From an uncultured Flavobacteriaceae bacterium (GTDB lineage: Bacteria; Bacteroidota; Bacteroidia; Flavobacteriales; Flavobacteriaceae), in NCBI GenBank assembly GCA_938041595.1, contig CALITN010000070.1, positions 1 through 17,091 on the forward strand: a stretch of DNA of 17,091 bases. The letters run 5' to 3'. Position numbers and translations under genes: made by a program. This document shows, one piece after another, positions 15,148 through 17,091 of the stretch. The notes beneath the pieces were generated by a model. The model did not search any database. It saw only the letters and a list, made by a program, of their open reading frames with translations, and was not told the DNA's origin. Numbering within the stretch: position 1 is the first letter of the stretch; each line of letters begins with the position of its first letter.

Positions 15148-17049
15148 ATGAAACGTTTTTTTCTCAGCAGTCTCCTACTTCTTTGGGCCAGTTGCCAAGC
15201 TCCGGAACCAAAAAAAATAGTTCAATACGGCATTGATCTCTTCTTTCAAAACACCTCCATACGTGGAGGATACTTTTCCAGTGATGAAAGCAAAATTGCC
15301 TACACCAGTGATGCCAGTGGTATTTATAATATTTACGAAGTAGATCTCAGCAGTGGGGAAACAAGCCAGCGCACCCAATCAGAAAAAGAGTCGTTATATG
15401 TCCTTAGTTATATTCCTGACAGCAATGCCTTGCTTTATTCTGCTGACAAGGGTGGAAATGAAATTTCACATTTGTACCTTCTAAATGAAGACAACAGCAG
15501 CCAAGACCTTACCCCACAAGTCGATGAAAAAGCGCATTTTTTTGGCTGGTCAAAAGACCGAAGCCACTTTTACTATCAATCCAACAAACGGGATTCGCGT
15601 TACTTTGACCTCTACAAAATGGAAGTGGGCCAATGGAAATCCGTTCTGGTTTATGAAAACAGACAAAACCTCTCTCTTCAAACCCTTTCCAACAACGAAC
15701 GTTACTTCCTTTTATCAAAGGCCTTAACCACAAGCACCAATGACTTTTATCTCTTTGACAATAAAACTCGCGAACTAACCAAAATTTCCGATACTCCTGG
15801 AAGCTATAGCAGTGCTGGTTTTTCTGATGACAATAGACAGTTTTTTTACCGAACCGATGTAGGGAAAGAGTTTGACTATTTGAAGTCTTACACTATTGAA
15901 ACAGGGGAGCAAAAGGTCATCTACGAAAGTGATTGGGACGTAATGTACAGCTATCTCAGTGAAAATGAAACCTATCGCGTCGTGGGAATCAACGAAGATG
16001 GAAAAACAAATTTGGTCATTTTGAATATCCAAGAAGGAACCCAAGTGGATTTTCCAGAAATCCCGGACGGAACCATTACAGGTTTGTCCATTTCCAAAAG
16101 CGAACAAAAAATGCGCCTCAGTGTGGGATCGTCCAAAAATCCGAACAATCTTTACCTCTACGACCTTAAAACCAATACGACCAAAAAACTCACCAACAGT
16201 CTAAATCCTGAGTTGAATCCAGACCATCTAGTGGCAGCAGAAGTCATTCGTTTTAATTCTTTCGATGATTTGGAAATTCCTGCCATCTACTATAGGCCTC
16301 TACAGGCCACTGCCCAGAAGAAAGCCCCGGCTTTAGTTTGGGTTCATGGCGGACCTGGAGGACAATCACGAGTAGGCTATTTTTCCTTGATCCAATATCT
16401 GGTCAATCAAGGATACGCCATTCTGGCTGTAAACAATCGCGGTAGTAGCGGCTATGGAAAAAGCTTTTACAAAATGGACGACCGCAACCATGGAGACAAG
16501 GATTTAAAAGACTGTATCTGGGGTAAAAAATGGCTGCAAGAACAAGACTATATCGACCCCGACAAGATTGGAATTATAGGAGGGAGTTATGGCGGCTACA
16601 TGACCATGGCCGCTATGGCCTTTGCCCCCGATGAATTTAAGGTTGGAGTGAATATTTTTGGGGTTACCAACTGGATTCGAACTCTTAAATCCATTCCTCC
16701 TTTTTGGGAGGCTTCTCGAAAAGCCTTATACCAAGAATTGGGCGATCCCTATACCGAAGATTCCATTCGTCTAAAAGCTATATCACCCCTTTTCCATGCC
16801 GAAAAAATCAAAAATCCCGTCATGGTGCTCCAAGGAGCCAATGACCCTAGGGTATTGCAAGTAGAATCCGATGAAATTGTCGCAGCCGTCCAGAAAAACA
16901 AAGTCCCCGTAGACTATGTTATTTTTCCCGATGAAGGACACGGCTTCCGCAAAAAAGACAATCAAATCAAGGGCTATGGGCAAATTAAACAATTCTTAGA
17001 CACCTATCTGAAAAAACTCGACTGGGAAGTCAATCCCAATTTGGACTAG
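15148..17049 (+). CDS. S9-family prolyl-oligopeptidase-like serine peptidase, lipoprotein
   Basis: This is a 633-residue exported peptidase. The signal peptide ends at LWASC with the lipid Cys at 16, so it is probably periplasmic or outer-membrane attached. Residues about 30-350 contain repeated WD-like beta-propeller blades (SSDESKIAYTSDASG, SNNERYFLLS and similar). Residues about 370-630 form the alpha/beta hydrolase domain: HGGPGG supplies the oxyanion region, S480 sits in GGSYGGYM, D566 in NDPR and H598 in EGHGF, a complete catalytic triad. The family (peptidase S9, including dipeptidyl- and acylaminoacyl-peptidases) releases short N-terminal peptides or cleaves oligopeptides. Specificity is not predictable here. 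It follows nadD by 56 bases, and a TATATTTA at 15123-15130 is a near match to the -7 consensus, so it may have its own promoter. Confidence 0.93.
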   Translation: MKRFFLSSLLLLWASCQAPEPKKIVQYGIDLFFQNTSIRGGYFSSDESKIAYTSDASGIYNIYEVDLSSGETSQRTQSEKESLYVLSYIPDSNALLYSADKGGNEISHLYLLNEDNSSQDLTPQVDEKAHFFGWSKDRSHFYYQSNKRDSRYFDLYKMEVGQWKSVLVYENRQNLSLQTLSNNERYFLLSKALTTSTNDFYLFDNKTRELTKISDTPGSYSSAGFSDDNRQFFYRTDVGKEFDYLKSYTIETGEQKVIYESDWDVMYSYLSENETYRVVGINEDGKTNLVILNIQEGTQVDFPEIPDGTITGLSISKSEQKMRLSVGSSKNPNNLYLYDLKTNTTKKLTNSLNPELNPDHLVAAEVIRFNSFDDLEIPAIYYRPLQATAQKKAPALVWVHGGPGGQSRVGYFSLIQYLVNQGYAILAVNNRGSSGYGKSFYKMDDRNHGDKDLKDCIWGKKWLQEQDYIDPDKIGIIGGSYGGYMTMAAMAFAPDEFKVGVNIFGVTNWIRTLKSIPPFWEASRKALYQELGDPYTEDSIRLKAISPLFHAEKIKNPVMVLQGANDPRVLQVESDEIVAAVQKNKVPVDYVIFPDEGHGFRKKDNQIKGYGQIKQFLDTYLKKLDWEVNPNLD

Positions 17050-17091
17050 ACTGGTTTTTGAAGTATTTCGTGAATCAATCGCTTTGTGATT

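Noticed and set aside
17046..17091. Possible C-terminal end of a minus-strand gene (ITKRLIHEILQKPV then stop)
   Set aside because: The 14 residues are plausible as a gene end converging on the S9 peptidase gene, but too short to assign, and another minus-strand frame is open too.

Overview
The window looks like chromosomal DNA of a Bacteroidota bacterium, most likely a member of the Flavobacteriia. The evidence is moderate AT richness, A-rich leaders without Shine-Dalgarno sequences, promoter elements of the Bacteroidota type (TAnnTTTG), many lipoprotein signal peptides, and the yicC-gmk-nadD gene order. I saw no rRNA, tRNA, CRISPR array, insertion sequence or phage gene, and no gap between genes longer than about 165 bases.

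Left part (1-4700). The window opens in the 3' end of an endonuclease/exonuclease/phosphatase-family gene that carries an in-frame amber codon just before its conserved SDH motif. Facing it is a minus-strand operon: a cystathionine gamma-synthase/lyase type PLP enzyme, LpxH (lipid A synthesis) and the ribosome-associated GTPase HflX. An 89-base divergent region with a 12-bp inverted repeat separates this operon from a plus-strand pair encoding an ArsC/Spx-like thioredoxin-fold protein and an EamA-type transporter.

Central part (4771-13058). This is the most interesting region: what appears to be a complete sugar oxidation and cleavage cassette. It encodes a lipoprotein cytochrome c, a small signal-bearing subunit of the gluconate 2-dehydrogenase subunit 3 family, and a GMC flavoprotein dehydrogenase with an iron-sulfur type cysteine motif. 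Divergently transcribed from the dehydrogenase is a five-gene operon: an exported TIM-barrel sugar-isomerase-like lipoprotein, a nucleoside-permease-like MFS transporter, a cytoplasmic Gfo/Idh/MocA oxidoreductase, a second TIM-barrel isomerase-like protein without a signal peptide, and a DUF1080 (3-keto-disaccharide hydrolase family) lipoprotein. My inference is that a glycoside is oxidised to a keto-glycoside at the periplasmic face, with electrons passing to cytochrome c. It would then be cleaved by the lipoproteins, imported by the MFS carrier, and finished in the cytoplasm by the second TIM barrel and the NAD(P)-dependent oxidoreductase. The substrate cannot be read from the sequence.

Right part (13068-17091). 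Nine bases after the DUF1080 gene comes the housekeeping block yicC, gmk, nadD (RNA turnover, GMP phosphorylation, NAD synthesis), followed by an S9-family serine peptidase lipoprotein that fills the end of the window.
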